DNA from: Bacteroidales bacterium
GTDB taxonomy: Bacteria; Bacteroidota; Bacteroidia; Bacteroidales; UBA10428
Assembly: GCA_016928305.1 (NCBI GenBank)
Contig: JAFGKY010000143.1
Span: forward strand, 1 to 48,187
Length of the DNA: 48,187 nt
Direction: 5' to 3'
Shown here: in pieces, positions 20,535 through 29,382 of the stretch
Layout of the letters: the number at the start of each line of letters is the position of its first letter
Numbering within the stretch: the stretch's first letter is position 1
Translations under genes and position numbers: made by a program
The notes under the pieces: model-generated
Told to the model about the DNA's origin: nothing
Databases searched by the model: none
What the model saw: only the letters and a program-made list of their open reading frames with translations

Positions 20535-20686
20535 CTTTCTGTAATCAAATAATTTCTGTAACGATATCGTTCCATGATACCATATGCATATCGTATCAGT
20601 TCATCAGCCGGAGCATTCAAAATTTTTCCGGCTATTTTGGCCTCAAACCAACCATCGCTTTTCAGAAAGAATAATCGCTTGTTCAT
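20474..20686 (-). CDS. Small protein of unknown function heading the dnaE operon
   Basis: I do not recognise this 70-residue protein. Its first 51 residues (MNKRLFFLKSDGWFEAKIAG...) look like a genuine small globular protein. From about residue 52 (PHPLPLSRLKRG) it is translated through the 106-bp repeat, so the original C-terminus was probably replaced when the DUF559 unit arrived. Support for a real gene is that its ATG lies 8 bp past a double 15-bp operator shared with the Y-family polymerase gene, and that it leads a run of same-strand genes ending in dnaE. A role in translesion synthesis is inferred from context only. Confidence 0.6.
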   Translation of the reverse strand: MNKRLFFLKSDGWFEAKIAGKILNAPADELIRYAYGIMERYRYRNYLITESPHPLPLSRLKRGKDVLVRT

Positions 20687-20694
20687 TATTAAAT

Positions 20695-20733
20695 GATTAT
20701 ATTATAATCAAAATATACGATTATAATATAATC
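20695..20733 (-). promoter_or_regulatory. Double operator of the dnaE operon (LexA-like repressor sites)
   Basis: Two perfect 15-bp palindromes, GATTATATTATAATC (20695-20709) and GATTATAATATAATC (20719-20733), lie 9 bp apart (24 bp centre to centre). Read on the minus strand, the spacer ends ATATTTT and joins the next G to give ATATTTTG, close to a -7 box. The identical first site, spacing and orientation recur at 37106-37144, next to a LexA-like repressor gene, so that repressor is the likely ligand. Confidence 0.8.
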
Positions 20734-20944
20734 ATTTTTTGAATAAAAACCAATTGGAGAATAAAAAAACCGGATAAAAATTCAGGATCGATTCCTTCGT
20801 TTGAAGAACGAAAGAATTCAAATCGGCAATGCGAGACGATATCTAACCTTGAATCAACAATACGGGCTTCGCAATCATTAAAAACCAGATTTCAATTTTT
20901 AATAATGTATTCTTACCAACAATGTGATGGTTCGAATAGAAATC

Positions 20945-23770
20945 TTAGTCAACTACTACAAATTTACTTTGGATGGTTGTTATTTCCTTTTCCTTTAATA
21001 GAAAAAGGTATGTTCCGGCTTTAAGTATGGAAATATTAATAGGATAGATGTCCTTTTGCTGGTCAATTTCATGTTGCAATACCATGCGCCCGGTCAGATC
21101 ATAAATTTCAACATGTCTTTTATCTTTAACCGGTTCAGTTGGTGTTATTCCTTTTGCTAAGATAGTTATATAATCCGTTGCCGGATTTGGAAAGATAATC
21201 AGCTGACCGTTGAATATTGGTAAAGAATGATCATCCATTCCTGTGCCAATATCCGGTGTCTCAAGCTGCTTATCGGTAAAAAGATGGTATTCTCCTGCTG
21301 AAAGGGCTATTGGATCGCTGACATTGTTAACTTCGACACTGTCTCCCGTAAAATAATCATACCATTTTCCCGTGTGCGAAAACTCCCCGGATATTTCTCC
21401 GGCCGTAACACTAAAATTGCCAATTATTACTACATTCATATCTGTGTTATGCAAAACAATCCGTTTCAGGCTGCTGTTGACATTCATTGTAAAGTCATCC
21501 GTATGGAATACGGGGTGTTTTTTTCGCAGATCAATTAATGCCGTGTAAAAATTGTACAGGTATCTGCGCCGGGAATCATTCATGTATTCCCATTTTGGAG
21601 GTTTTTCACCCAGTCTTCCCAGTGAGTCAATTGAGAAATCATATCCCCGTTCGCCAAACTGCCAGATCATTTTTGGACCGGGAACCGTAAGGAAAAAAAC
21701 AGCATTCAGTGCTATGCGCCTCAATCCAATAGTGGTATCCTGTATTGCATACCCTTCCGAATGATTACCCCATCGCAGGCATTTGTACATAAGCCTTTGT
21801 TCATCATGACTTTCCATATATCCTACCAGGTGCGGATCGCTCCATGTACGATTTTTATATGAAATACCCGACAGGTCCGATTTATTGTTTTCGTTCCATC
21901 CCATGGCTGCTTCACAATAGTTATAATTCATATTGCCCCAGAGCAGGATCCCATAGTCCGAAAGCTCTTCCTCTTCGAGGTTCTCGGCAAGATGTTCCAT
22001 AATAATGACAGCATTGGGGTTACGGTTCCATATCGCATCCGACATCCTTTTCAGCAACCTTATCCGGTCGGCATCATACTTACTTCCCCAGCTGTCGGTA
22101 ACAGCGTCCTTTATGTTGTTACCAAATCCCTTTGTAAAATCAAACCGGAATCCGTCCATCCTGTATTCCGACATCCAGTAACTGTTGATGCTGTCAACCA
22201 GCTGTTGTGTATACACGCTCTCATGGTTGAAATCGTTTCCCCACTGGGCATCCGGATTTTCAAAATTGCTTTTATTATTGAACCAGGGATTTGCAGCAGC
22301 AGGATTACCTCCCTCAAAATATAGCTGCACGAAGGGACATTGATCATAGGCATGATTCAGTACCATGTCCATAATCACGGCCATATCTCTTTTGTGGCAT
22401 TCATCAATGAGCTTTTTAAGATCGTTTTTGGTTCCGTAGTACTTGTCCGGAGCAAAATAATAGGAAGGATTATAACCCCAGCCCGAATTTCCTTCAAATT
22501 CGCTAACCGGCATCAGTTCAATGGCATTCACGCCCAGCCTTTGAAGGTATCCGATCGTATCCAAAATAGCCTGAAAGGAATGTTTTGAAGTAAAGTCTCT
22601 CACAAGTATTTCGTAAATAATCAGCTCGGCAGAAGGCTTTGGTGTAAAGTCACTTATCTGCCACGCATAGGGTATCTGCCCTGTTTGCAGTACCGATGCT
22701 ATACCGGATGATTTGCCGGCTGGGAACGGAATTAAGTTGGGATAGATTTCATCTGAGATCTCCGGATCGTTCAGTTGATCGATTACCTTATCAGCATATG
22801 GATCTCCGATGCGGATGTTCCCGTCGACGATATACTGAAAAACATATTCTTTCCGGGGTGTCAGATCACGGATCTCAATCCAGAACCTCTGTCCATCCGG
22901 TGTTCTGTGCATCATGGAATTGCTGTCGAGTTCCCAGTCATTGAAATCTCCTGTTGCGTACACATATTCTTTGTAAGGGGCAAACAGTGACAGGATAACT
23001 GTTGACGTATCGACATAGTTAATCCCGTCACGGATACCTTCGGGTAACTCCAGTGTATCGGCCGGAGTTCTGACAACACAGATAAATGAATCAGCAACGC
23101 TTCCTGTATCATTCACGGCAACGACTTTCACTATAAATTTTCCATAGTTGTCACCGGTAAGGGTATCATAAAGCGATTCCCCTGCTGCCTGCTGAACAAG
23201 CACATCATCCTTATACAATACCATTGAATCTGATCCGTTGGCCTGTGCTTCAATGATCAGTGAATCATACAGGTTAATGATGGCGGGAAATGAAAATGGT
23301 TTTTTTATGGAAAGCGTCAGACCTTCCTCAAAAACATCCACGAAAATATCACTTCCTCCAACATCACGTCCGGTTACAGAGCCATCAGGACTGCGAAATA
23401 CAAAAGCTATGTAAAGGATCTTTTCCCCGTCAGGTACGCCAAAAAAATCACGGATGGTAGGAGATAATATTAACTGGTAAAGATCCGTCCCGATACGTTC
23501 AAATTTGCATTCCGGTAGGTTGACATTCCAGTCGGCCTTTACATATTTCCAGTCCCCGCCCGAAGTACTTTTGTCAGTTATGACTCCCATATGGGCATAG
23601 ACATCACCGGTAAAACCCATCAATCCTTTATCACCCTGGGTGGCATCAAAAGTGACGGTCACTTCATAACTATCCAGGGGAATAGCCGGTGAGGTTGTTA
23701 TTAGTTGTGAAATACCATTATGATTTCCAATTATATTCCACAGGGTCAAGAGAAAAAGGATGCGTTTCAT
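20945..23770 (-). CDS. Extracellular GH13 alpha-amylase-family enzyme with T9SS sorting domain
   Basis: The 941-residue protein should be exported by Sec (signal MKRILFLLTLWNIIG...) and then T9SS. After an N-terminal beta domain (about 25-150) comes a CBM48-like domain (about 250-340, VYATGDFNDW). The GH13 barrel follows (about 365-760) with all catalytic residues visible: nucleophile Asp544 in FRFDF, acid/base Glu592 in IIMEH and Asp656 in SHDEQR, plus MVLNHAYD in region I. The C-terminal T9SS type A domain covers about 865-941 (IFPNPATDY...KAGTYLFLL). It would cut starch or related alpha-glucans outside the cell. It diverges from the lacI-type gene, and a LacI-type operator lies between them, so it is probably part of the same regulon. 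Confidence 0.93.
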   Translation of the reverse strand: MKRILFLLTLWNIIGNHNGISQLITTSPAIPLDSYEVTVTFDATQGDKGLMGFTGDVYAHMGVITDKSTSGGDWKYVKADWNVNLPECKFERIGTDLYQLILSPTIRDFFGVPDGEKILYIAFVFRSPDGSVTGRDVGGSDIFVDVFEEGLTLSIKKPFSFPAIINLYDSLIIEAQANGSDSMVLYKDDVLVQQAAGESLYDTLTGDNYGKFIVKVVAVNDTGSVADSFICVVRTPADTLELPEGIRDGINYVDTSTVILSLFAPYKEYVYATGDFNDWELDSNSMMHRTPDGQRFWIEIRDLTPRKEYVFQYIVDGNIRIGDPYADKVIDQLNDPEISDEIYPNLIPFPAGKSSGIASVLQTGQIPYAWQISDFTPKPSAELIIYEILVRDFTSKHSFQAILDTIGYLQRLGVNAIELMPVSEFEGNSGWGYNPSYYFAPDKYYGTKNDLKKLIDECHKRDMAVIMDMVLNHAYDQCPFVQLYFEGGNPAAANPWFNNKSNFENPDAQWGNDFNHESVYTQQLVDSINSYWMSEYRMDGFRFDFTKGFGNNIKDAVTDSWGSKYDADRIRLLKRMSDAIWNRNPNAVIIMEHLAENLEEEELSDYGILLWGNMNYNYCEAAMGWNENNKSDLSGISYKNRTWSDPHLVGYMESHDEQRLMYKCLRWGNHSEGYAIQDTTIGLRRIALNAVFFLTVPGPKMIWQFGERGYDFSIDSLGRLGEKPPKWEYMNDSRRRYLYNFYTALIDLRKKHPVFHTDDFTMNVNSSLKRIVLHNTDMNVVIIGNFSVTAGEISGEFSHTGKWYDYFTGDSVEVNNVSDPIALSAGEYHLFTDKQLETPDIGTGMDDHSLPIFNGQLIIFPNPATDYITILAKGITPTEPVKDKRHVEIYDLTGRMVLQHEIDQQKDIYPINISILKAGTYLFLLKEKEITTIQSKFVVVD

Positions 23771-23859
23771 GATCTCGGAATTTTTATTCTGTATAACAAA
23801 CTTACAGTATTTTTTTTGAAAAGAATTTGTATTAAGTTACTTATTTCCAAAAAATTACT

Positions 23860-23871
23860 GCAAACGTTTGC
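23860..23871. promoter_or_regulatory. LacI-family operator between amylase and lacI-type genes
   Basis: GCAAACGTTTGC is a perfect 12-bp palindrome with the central CG typical of LacI-family sites. It lies 90 bp upstream of the amylase gene and about 90-115 bp upstream of the regulator gene. A matching TCAAACGTTTGC occurs before the transporter operon at 25328-25339. Confidence 0.75.
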
Positions 23872-23986
23872 GGTCACTTTTGCAAATTTTTTGATTCATT
23901 TGATATTCATTCAATTTTGCCATTCATATTAATGTTTTTGTTATTTTTATTGATATTTTACGATGCATTATAAATATCCCGCACAT

Positions 23987-25009
23987 ATGCCAAGCACACC
24001 AGCCACCATAAAAGATATTGCACGTTTGCTGGGAATTTCAGTCTCAACCGTTTCGAGGGCGTTAAAAGATCATCCCGATATCAGCGTTGATACCAAGGAA
24101 AAAGTCAATGAAACTGCCCGTAAATTGAATTACCGGCCCAATGCCCTGGCCCTTGGTCTGAAAAGCAGCAAAAGCAATACGATTGGTGTAATCATTCCGG
24201 AGATCGTACATTTCTTCTTTTCATCCGTTATTAGTGGCATTGAGGATGCGGCTTATGAAGCCGGTTATAATGTGATGGTTTGCCAAACCAATGAAATGTA
24301 TGAAAGGGAAACTATGGTTGCAAAGGCATTGCTTGATCACCGCGTGGAAGGCATACTTGTATCCATTGCAAAAACCAGCATGAAATTCGATCATCTGACC
24401 CTGTTACAGGACAACGGTATTCCGCTGGTCTTTTTCGACCGGATTTGTTCTTTCATTGAATCCGATGCGGTTGTGGTTGATGATTACAAGGGGGCGTATA
24501 TGGCTACAGAACATCTGATAGCTGTCGGATGCAGGAATATTGTTCACCTTGCAGCTCCCGAAAACCTGTTAATAGGCGAATTGCGAAAAATCGGATATTG
24601 CAGGGCTTTGGAAGATCATAACCTTCCGGTTGATCCTTATAATATATATTTGTGTGACACACGCGAGAGAGTTGAGGATAAAATCACCAGGATCCTTGCC
24701 AGGACTCCAAAACCCGATGGATTTTTTGCAGTTAACGATACAACTGCAATTGCTGTTATTCAGGAAGTAAAAAAGGCCGGTTTTCGGGTACCTGATGATA
24801 TTGCTGTCACCGGATTCGGGGATGGCCCTGTTGCTACCATCATAAGTCCTACCTTAACCACAGTGGAACAAAACGGATATGAAATTGGCTATGAGGCTGC
24901 CCGCTTTTTACTCGACCGGATTACCAAATCCATTACGAATCCTGCAGCACGGAAAAAAGTCTTTGAACCTCAGCTTATTAAACGGGAGTCAACAGACAGG
25001 AAGGTTTGA
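23987..25009 (+). CDS. LacI-family transcriptional regulator of the maltodextrin locus
   Basis: The protein has an N-terminal LacI helix-turn-helix (TIKDIARLLGISVSTVSRAL) with the hinge helix YRPNALALGL, then a periplasmic-binding-protein-like sensor domain (from NTIGVIIPEIVHFFF) to the end. It should bind a maltose-type sugar and the CAAACGTTTG palindromes at 23861 and 25329, controlling the divergent amylase gene, itself and the downstream transporter/phosphorylase/Sus operon. In related Bacteroidota loci such regulators can act as activators or repressors. I prefer the ATG at 23987, four codons before the HTH; the frame is open from an ATG at 23963. Its stop codon lies in an 8-bp tandem array. 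Confidence 0.92.
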   Translation: MPSTPATIKDIARLLGISVSTVSRALKDHPDISVDTKEKVNETARKLNYRPNALALGLKSSKSNTIGVIIPEIVHFFFSSVISGIEDAAYEAGYNVMVCQTNEMYERETMVAKALLDHRVEGILVSIAKTSMKFDHLTLLQDNGIPLVFFDRICSFIESDAVVVDDYKGAYMATEHLIAVGCRNIVHLAAPENLLIGELRKIGYCRALEDHNLPVDPYNIYLCDTRERVEDKITRILARTPKPDGFFAVNDTTAIAVIQEVKKAGFRVPDDIAVTGFGDGPVATIISPTLTTVEQNGYEIGYEAARFLLDRITKSITNPAARKKVFEPQLIKRESTDRKV

Positions 25010-25071
25010 AGGTTTGAAAGTTTGAAGGTTTGAAGGTTTGAAAGTTTGAAGGTTTGAAAGTTTGAAGGTTT
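25000..25071. repeat. Nine-copy 8-bp tandem repeat at the end of the lacI-type gene
   Basis: GAAGGTTT and GAAAGTTT units alternate in nine consecutive copies with no length change. The first unit encodes the final Lys-Val, and the regulator's TGA stop (25007-25009) straddles the first two units. The array could expand or contract by slippage; because the stop is in the first junction this would not alter the protein. Confidence 0.9.
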
Positions 25072-25328
25072 GAAGATTATACATGAATTCTGGGCTATAC
25101 GCAGGCATCAGAAACAACGTCGAGAAATCTCCGCAATCTGCACGAACTGCTTGCTATTGCAAAGGTTTACAACAGGCCGACGGGTTTGCATGACTTCATA
25201 ACTTACTTACAAAATGATTACACGACTGCAAGACTGAAAGACTATTCGACTTAACAAATTCCAATTCCCTATTCCCAATCCCCCCATACTCAACTAACCA
25301 CTAACTACTAGTCACTAGTCACTTTTTT

Positions 25329-25381
25329 CAAACGTTTGCAACGATTTTTATCGATTTTGTAAATTCTATAACAATCGATTG
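25329..25381. promoter_or_regulatory. Two LacI-type operators before the transporter operon
   Basis: CAAACGTTTG (25329-25338) and CAATCGATTG (25372-25381) are perfect palindromes sharing the pattern CAA-W-CG-W-TTG, with centres 43 bp apart, about four helical turns. The first repeats the core of the site between amylase and lacI-type genes. They lie 80-130 bp upstream of the -7 box at 25463, a position more usual for activation than for blocking. Confidence 0.65.
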
Positions 25382-25462
25382 AAATAAGGGGAAACAGACT
25401 GTATCGGGATTCATTTTTCAGGACGGCTGTTTGCTGGAACATTTTCAGAAATTTCTATTCCG

Positions 25463-25470
25463 TAAATTTG
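25463..25470 (+). promoter_or_regulatory. Candidate -7 box of the maltodextrin operon
   Basis: TAAATTTG matches TAnnTTTG, 19 bp before the ATG at 25490. A good -33 TTG is missing at the usual distance, which fits a promoter that needs an activator. Confidence 0.5.
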
Positions 25471-25489
25471 TTTAAACCTTAACCTGTTC

Positions 25490-27019
25490 ATGAATAGCCT
25501 TACCGAAAAACCACGGTTGTCCTTCTGGCAAATCTGGAATATGTCGTTTGGATTTCTGGGCATCCAGTTTGGTTTTGCCCTTCAAAATGCGAATGTCAGC
25601 CGGATTTTCCAGACGCTGGGAGCCGATATCAACAACATTCCTATTCTTTGGGTGGCTGCCCCGGTTACCGGACTGATCGTTCAACCCATCATCGGACATA
25701 TGAGCGATAAAACATGGGGACGGCTTGGACGAAGAAGGCCATATTTTTTGGTAGGAGCCATTCTTGCCTCCTGTGCTTTATTAATTATGCCAAATTCACC
25801 CGTATTGTGGATGGCTGCCGGTATGCTTTGGATCATGGATGCTTCCATCAATATTTCGATGGAACCGTTCCGGGCCTTTGTGGGAGATATGCTGCCCGAT
25901 GAGCAAAGGACCACGGGCTTTGCCATGCAGAGCTTTTTTATCGGCATAGGTGCCATTATCGCTTCATTTCTGCCCTATGTGATGACAAACTGGTTTCAGA
26001 TCAGTAATACAGCGGCTGAAGGACTTATTCCGGATTCGGTTAAATTCAGCTTCTATATTGGGGGTGCTGTCTTTATTTCAGCAGTCGTATGGACGGTTCT
26101 GAGGACGAAGGAATATTCTCCGGAGCAGATCGAATCATTTGAGCGCAGCAATTCCGTTAAGGATGCCGAAGCAAAAAGCCATCGGGAATCGTATGCAAGA
26201 AAAATAAGGTATTCCAGAAACAGCATAATCTGGATGATTTTAGGCGTGATACTGACCGTTATTCTGTATAAAACAGACCTGGAAAAAGAATTATATATTT
26301 TATCCTTTGGCTTGCTGGCTTTCGGCATTATTCAGTTCATTGTGGGCTGGTTTATTAAAAGCAACAGGCAAAATGGCCTGGTAGAGGTTATCGAAGACTT
26401 GTTTCATATGCCGAAAACCATGGGACAACTGGCATTTGTGCAATTCTTTTCCTGGTTTGCCTTGTTTGCCATGTGGATATATACCACACCTGCCGTGACC
26501 GGTCATATTTACGGAACATCGGATACCACATCAAAATTATACAACGACGGTGCCGACTGGGTTGGTGTGTTAATGGGGATATATAATGGCTTTGCCGCAT
26601 TAATGGCCTTTTTACTGCCTGTAATCGCCAGGATCTCAAACCGAAAGATAACGCATCTGATAGCTCTTACTTTTGGTGGACTGGGATTAATCTCATTTTT
26701 CTTTATTAAAAATCCGCATTATCTGATCATCTCAGAAATAGGGATTGGTTTTGCCTGGGCAAGCATCCTGGCCATGCCTTATGCCATATTAACGGGAGCA
26801 CTTCCTGCTAAAAAGATGGGTGTTTATATGGGCATTTTCAATTTTTTCATTGTCATTCCGCAAATTCTCGCTGCCAGCATCCTGGGAGCACTGGTACGTC
26901 ATGTTTTTGGTGGAGAAGCGATTTATGCCCTCGTCCTGGGAGGGATATCCATGATAACGGCAGGTATCATCACCCTGTTTGTAACCGACAGAAAAAGATA
27001 TAAACAACATGCATCATGA
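25490..27019 (+). CDS. MFS sugar transporter (SLC45/GPH-like), probable maltose importer
   Basis: The 509-residue protein has about 12 hydrophobic segments and the MFS loop motif GHMSDKTWGRLGRRRPYF between helices 2 and 3, a form typical of the SLC45/GPH sucrose-maltose carriers. A hydrophilic central loop (about 200-245) separates the halves. It should bring maltose or short maltodextrins through the cytoplasmic membrane by cation symport. It is the first gene of the operon and overlaps the GH65 gene by 4 bp (ATGA), so the two are translationally coupled: imported disaccharide would go straight to phosphorolysis. Substrate is inferred from this context. Confidence 0.9.
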   Translation: MNSLTEKPRLSFWQIWNMSFGFLGIQFGFALQNANVSRIFQTLGADINNIPILWVAAPVTGLIVQPIIGHMSDKTWGRLGRRRPYFLVGAILASCALLIMPNSPVLWMAAGMLWIMDASINISMEPFRAFVGDMLPDEQRTTGFAMQSFFIGIGAIIASFLPYVMTNWFQISNTAAEGLIPDSVKFSFYIGGAVFISAVVWTVLRTKEYSPEQIESFERSNSVKDAEAKSHRESYARKIRYSRNSIIWMILGVILTVILYKTDLEKELYILSFGLLAFGIIQFIVGWFIKSNRQNGLVEVIEDLFHMPKTMGQLAFVQFFSWFALFAMWIYTTPAVTGHIYGTSDTTSKLYNDGADWVGVLMGIYNGFAALMAFLLPVIARISNRKITHLIALTFGGLGLISFFFIKNPHYLIISEIGIGFAWASILAMPYAILTGALPAKKMGVYMGIFNFFIVIPQILAASILGALVRHVFGGEAIYALVLGGISMITAGIITLFVTDRKRYKQHAS

Positions 27020-29358
27020 ATAAATATCTCAAAATTGATCCCTGGTGCATCATTGAAGAAGGATTTGACAGCAAACGGCATCAGTCATCCGAGAGCATTT
27101 TCAGCATTGGCAACGGACTTATCGGACAACGGGCTAATTTTGAGGAAGACTATAGCGGTAAGTCGCTTCAGGGGACATACGTTGCAGGTGTTTATTATCC
27201 CGATAAAACCAAAGTAGGCTGGTGGAAAAACGGTTATCCCGAATATTTTGCCAAGGTACTTAATGCTACGAATTTCATTGGTATCCGGATTTTTGTTAAC
27301 GGTGATGCACTGGATCTTGCCAAATGCAAAGTCCTTTCTTTTCAACGGGTATTAAACATGAAACTGGGCGTTCTAAGCCGGAATTTTGTTGTTGAAATGC
27401 CATCGGGAAAACAGGTTGAAGTCACCACCTCCAGATTCCTGAGTATGGCCGTTCCCGAAACAGGGGCCATACATTATTCACTCTCCCCCGTAAATGCCGA
27501 TGTGGAAATAAAGTTTGTCCCTTACCTTGATGGTAATGTGATAAACGAAGACGCTAACTGGGATGAAGTATTCTGGGATCAGGTTACCCATGAGATTAAC
27601 GGGAAAGAAGGTTATATTGTCTCAAGAACAAAAAAAACGGAATTCGAGATTGCCTGCGGAATGTTCATCAAAGCCTTTCTGGATGGCAAAGAAATTTTAC
27701 AGAATCCGATGAATGTTGCCCGGGCAGGGTATGTTGAGGCAGCTTTTAAAGTAAAAGTGGCAAAGAAAAGCAGACTCGCTGTTTATAAACATGTTGCAGT
27801 TTTATCTTCACTCTACCATGACCGCAAAGTTATCTTAGATCATACAAAACAGGTGTTGAAGAAATCAGGAGAAACCGGATTTGAAAAATTGCTTATGGCT
27901 CATGTGGCAAAGTGGGCTACCATCTGGGAACATAGTGATATTGTTATAGAAGGTGATGATGAGGCACAGCAGGGAATACGCTTTAACATTTTTCATTTGA
28001 ATCAGACATATCGCGGTGATGATCCGAGGCTTAATATCGGACCAAAAGGATTCACCGGTGAAAAATATGGCGGATCTACCTATTGGGATACGGAAGCTTT
28101 TTGTATACCTTTTTTCCTGTGTACAGCCCCTGCATCGGTCACACGAAATCTCTTATTATACCGGTATAAACACCTGGGGAAAGCCATAGAAAACGGACGG
28201 AAGCTTGGTTTTACAGGAGGAGCAGCTTTGTATCCGATGGTTACCATAAACGGTGAGGAATGCCACAATGAATGGGAAATTACCTTTGAAGAAATACATC
28301 GGAATGGAGCCATTGCTTTTGCCATCTATAATTATGTCAGGCATACCGGTGACCATAATTATCTAATTGAATACGGACTGGAGGTGCTAATCGCCATAAG
28401 CAGGTTCTGGAGCCAGCGTGTTAACTGGTCGGATGAGAAGAAACAGTATGTCATGCTGGGTGTTACAGGGCCCAACGAATATGAAAACAATGTTAACAAC
28501 AACTGGTATACCAATACCCTGGCGTCATGGACCCTGCAATATACCATAGAGACCATCGAACTTGTCAAGCATGTTGATCCCTCAAAATACAAAGGACTTA
28601 TTAAGAAAATCAGATTTAAGGAGCGTGAAGAATCCTCGTGCTGGAAAGATATAATTGCCAAGATGTATTATCCATACCTTGAATCAGAAGGTATATTCCT
28701 GCAACAGGAAGGGTATATGGATAAAGAGCAGATGACAACCGAACAGCTGGACCCGGCCCAACGACCGCTGAATCAGAAATGGTCATGGGACCGAATCTTG
28801 CGCTCCTGCTTTATCAAACAGGCAGATGTTCTGCAGGGTATATATCTTTTCGAAGAAAAATATGATACCGAAACCATCCTACGGAATTTTGATTTCTATG
28901 AAACCCGCACCGTTCATGAATCTTCCCTTTCCCCCTGTATTCATGTGGTGCTTGCTGCACGACTCGGTAAAATGGAACTGGCTCACCGGTTATACCTGCG
29001 TACTTCAAGGCTTGATATCGATGATTATAACAATGAAGTGAGCGAGGGATTGCATATAACCTCTATGGCCGGCACTTACCTTGCGATTATCGAGGGATTT
29101 GCCGGAAAACGCGTCAGAGAGGGCAGGCTGGTGCTTAATCCGCAAATACCGGCTAGCTGGAAAACATTTGCTTTTAAGATCCTCTTCCGGGATAGCCAGC
29201 TGAAAGTTGACATTAGCAAAAAAAAGGTAGTTATCACCAACGAATCAGCCATATCGGTGGAAGTAAATGTGTATAATAATGATTATGCAGTTGCAAGCAG
29301 ATCAACGGTTGAAATCAAGAGAAATAAAAATAATATGGGATATGAATTAAATAAATGA
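27016..29358 (+). CDS. GH65 maltose phosphorylase-type enzyme
   Basis: This 780-residue cytoplasmic enzyme belongs to glycoside hydrolase family 65. The (alpha/alpha)6 catalytic region contains TGPNEYENNV with general acid Glu488, and HESSLSP (from His634), the phosphate-binding segment. Length and N-terminal beta-sandwich domain are normal. Maltose phosphorylase turns maltose plus phosphate into glucose and beta-glucose-1-phosphate, saving one ATP. Other GH65 enzymes act on trehalose or kojibiose; maltose is inferred from the amylase/SusCD neighbourhood. The usual partner, beta-phosphoglucomutase, is not in the operon. The gene overlaps the transporter gene by 4 bp and is followed after 24 bp by susC. 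Confidence 0.92.
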   Translation: MNKYLKIDPWCIIEEGFDSKRHQSSESIFSIGNGLIGQRANFEEDYSGKSLQGTYVAGVYYPDKTKVGWWKNGYPEYFAKVLNATNFIGIRIFVNGDALDLAKCKVLSFQRVLNMKLGVLSRNFVVEMPSGKQVEVTTSRFLSMAVPETGAIHYSLSPVNADVEIKFVPYLDGNVINEDANWDEVFWDQVTHEINGKEGYIVSRTKKTEFEIACGMFIKAFLDGKEILQNPMNVARAGYVEAAFKVKVAKKSRLAVYKHVAVLSSLYHDRKVILDHTKQVLKKSGETGFEKLLMAHVAKWATIWEHSDIVIEGDDEAQQGIRFNIFHLNQTYRGDDPRLNIGPKGFTGEKYGGSTYWDTEAFCIPFFLCTAPASVTRNLLLYRYKHLGKAIENGRKLGFTGGAALYPMVTINGEECHNEWEITFEEIHRNGAIAFAIYNYVRHTGDHNYLIEYGLEVLIAISRFWSQRVNWSDEKKQYVMLGVTGPNEYENNVNNNWYTNTLASWTLQYTIETIELVKHVDPSKYKGLIKKIRFKEREESSCWKDIIAKMYYPYLESEGIFLQQEGYMDKEQMTTEQLDPAQRPLNQKWSWDRILRSCFIKQADVLQGIYLFEEKYDTETILRNFDFYETRTVHESSLSPCIHVVLAARLGKMELAHRLYLRTSRLDIDDYNNEVSEGLHITSMAGTYLAIIEGFAGKRVREGRLVLNPQIPASWKTFAFKILFRDSQLKVDISKKKVVITNESAISVEVNVYNNDYAVASRSTVEIKRNKNNMGYELNK

Positions 29359-29382
29359 ATACTAACCATTAATAATTAACAT

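Larger units (their letters stand above)
25010..25489. other. 480-bp regulatory spacer upstream of the MFS-GH65-SusCD operon
   Basis: No gene is visible here. The left part holds the 8-bp tandem array and low-complexity text, including CACTAGTCACT-type short repeats near 25300-25322. The right 160 bp contains two LacI-type palindromes and a -7 box leading to the transporter gene. Confidence 0.7.

Noticed and set aside
25000..25071. Tandem array as a CRISPR
   Set aside because: Units are 8 bp with no spacers and no cas genes nearby; it is simple tandem repetition.
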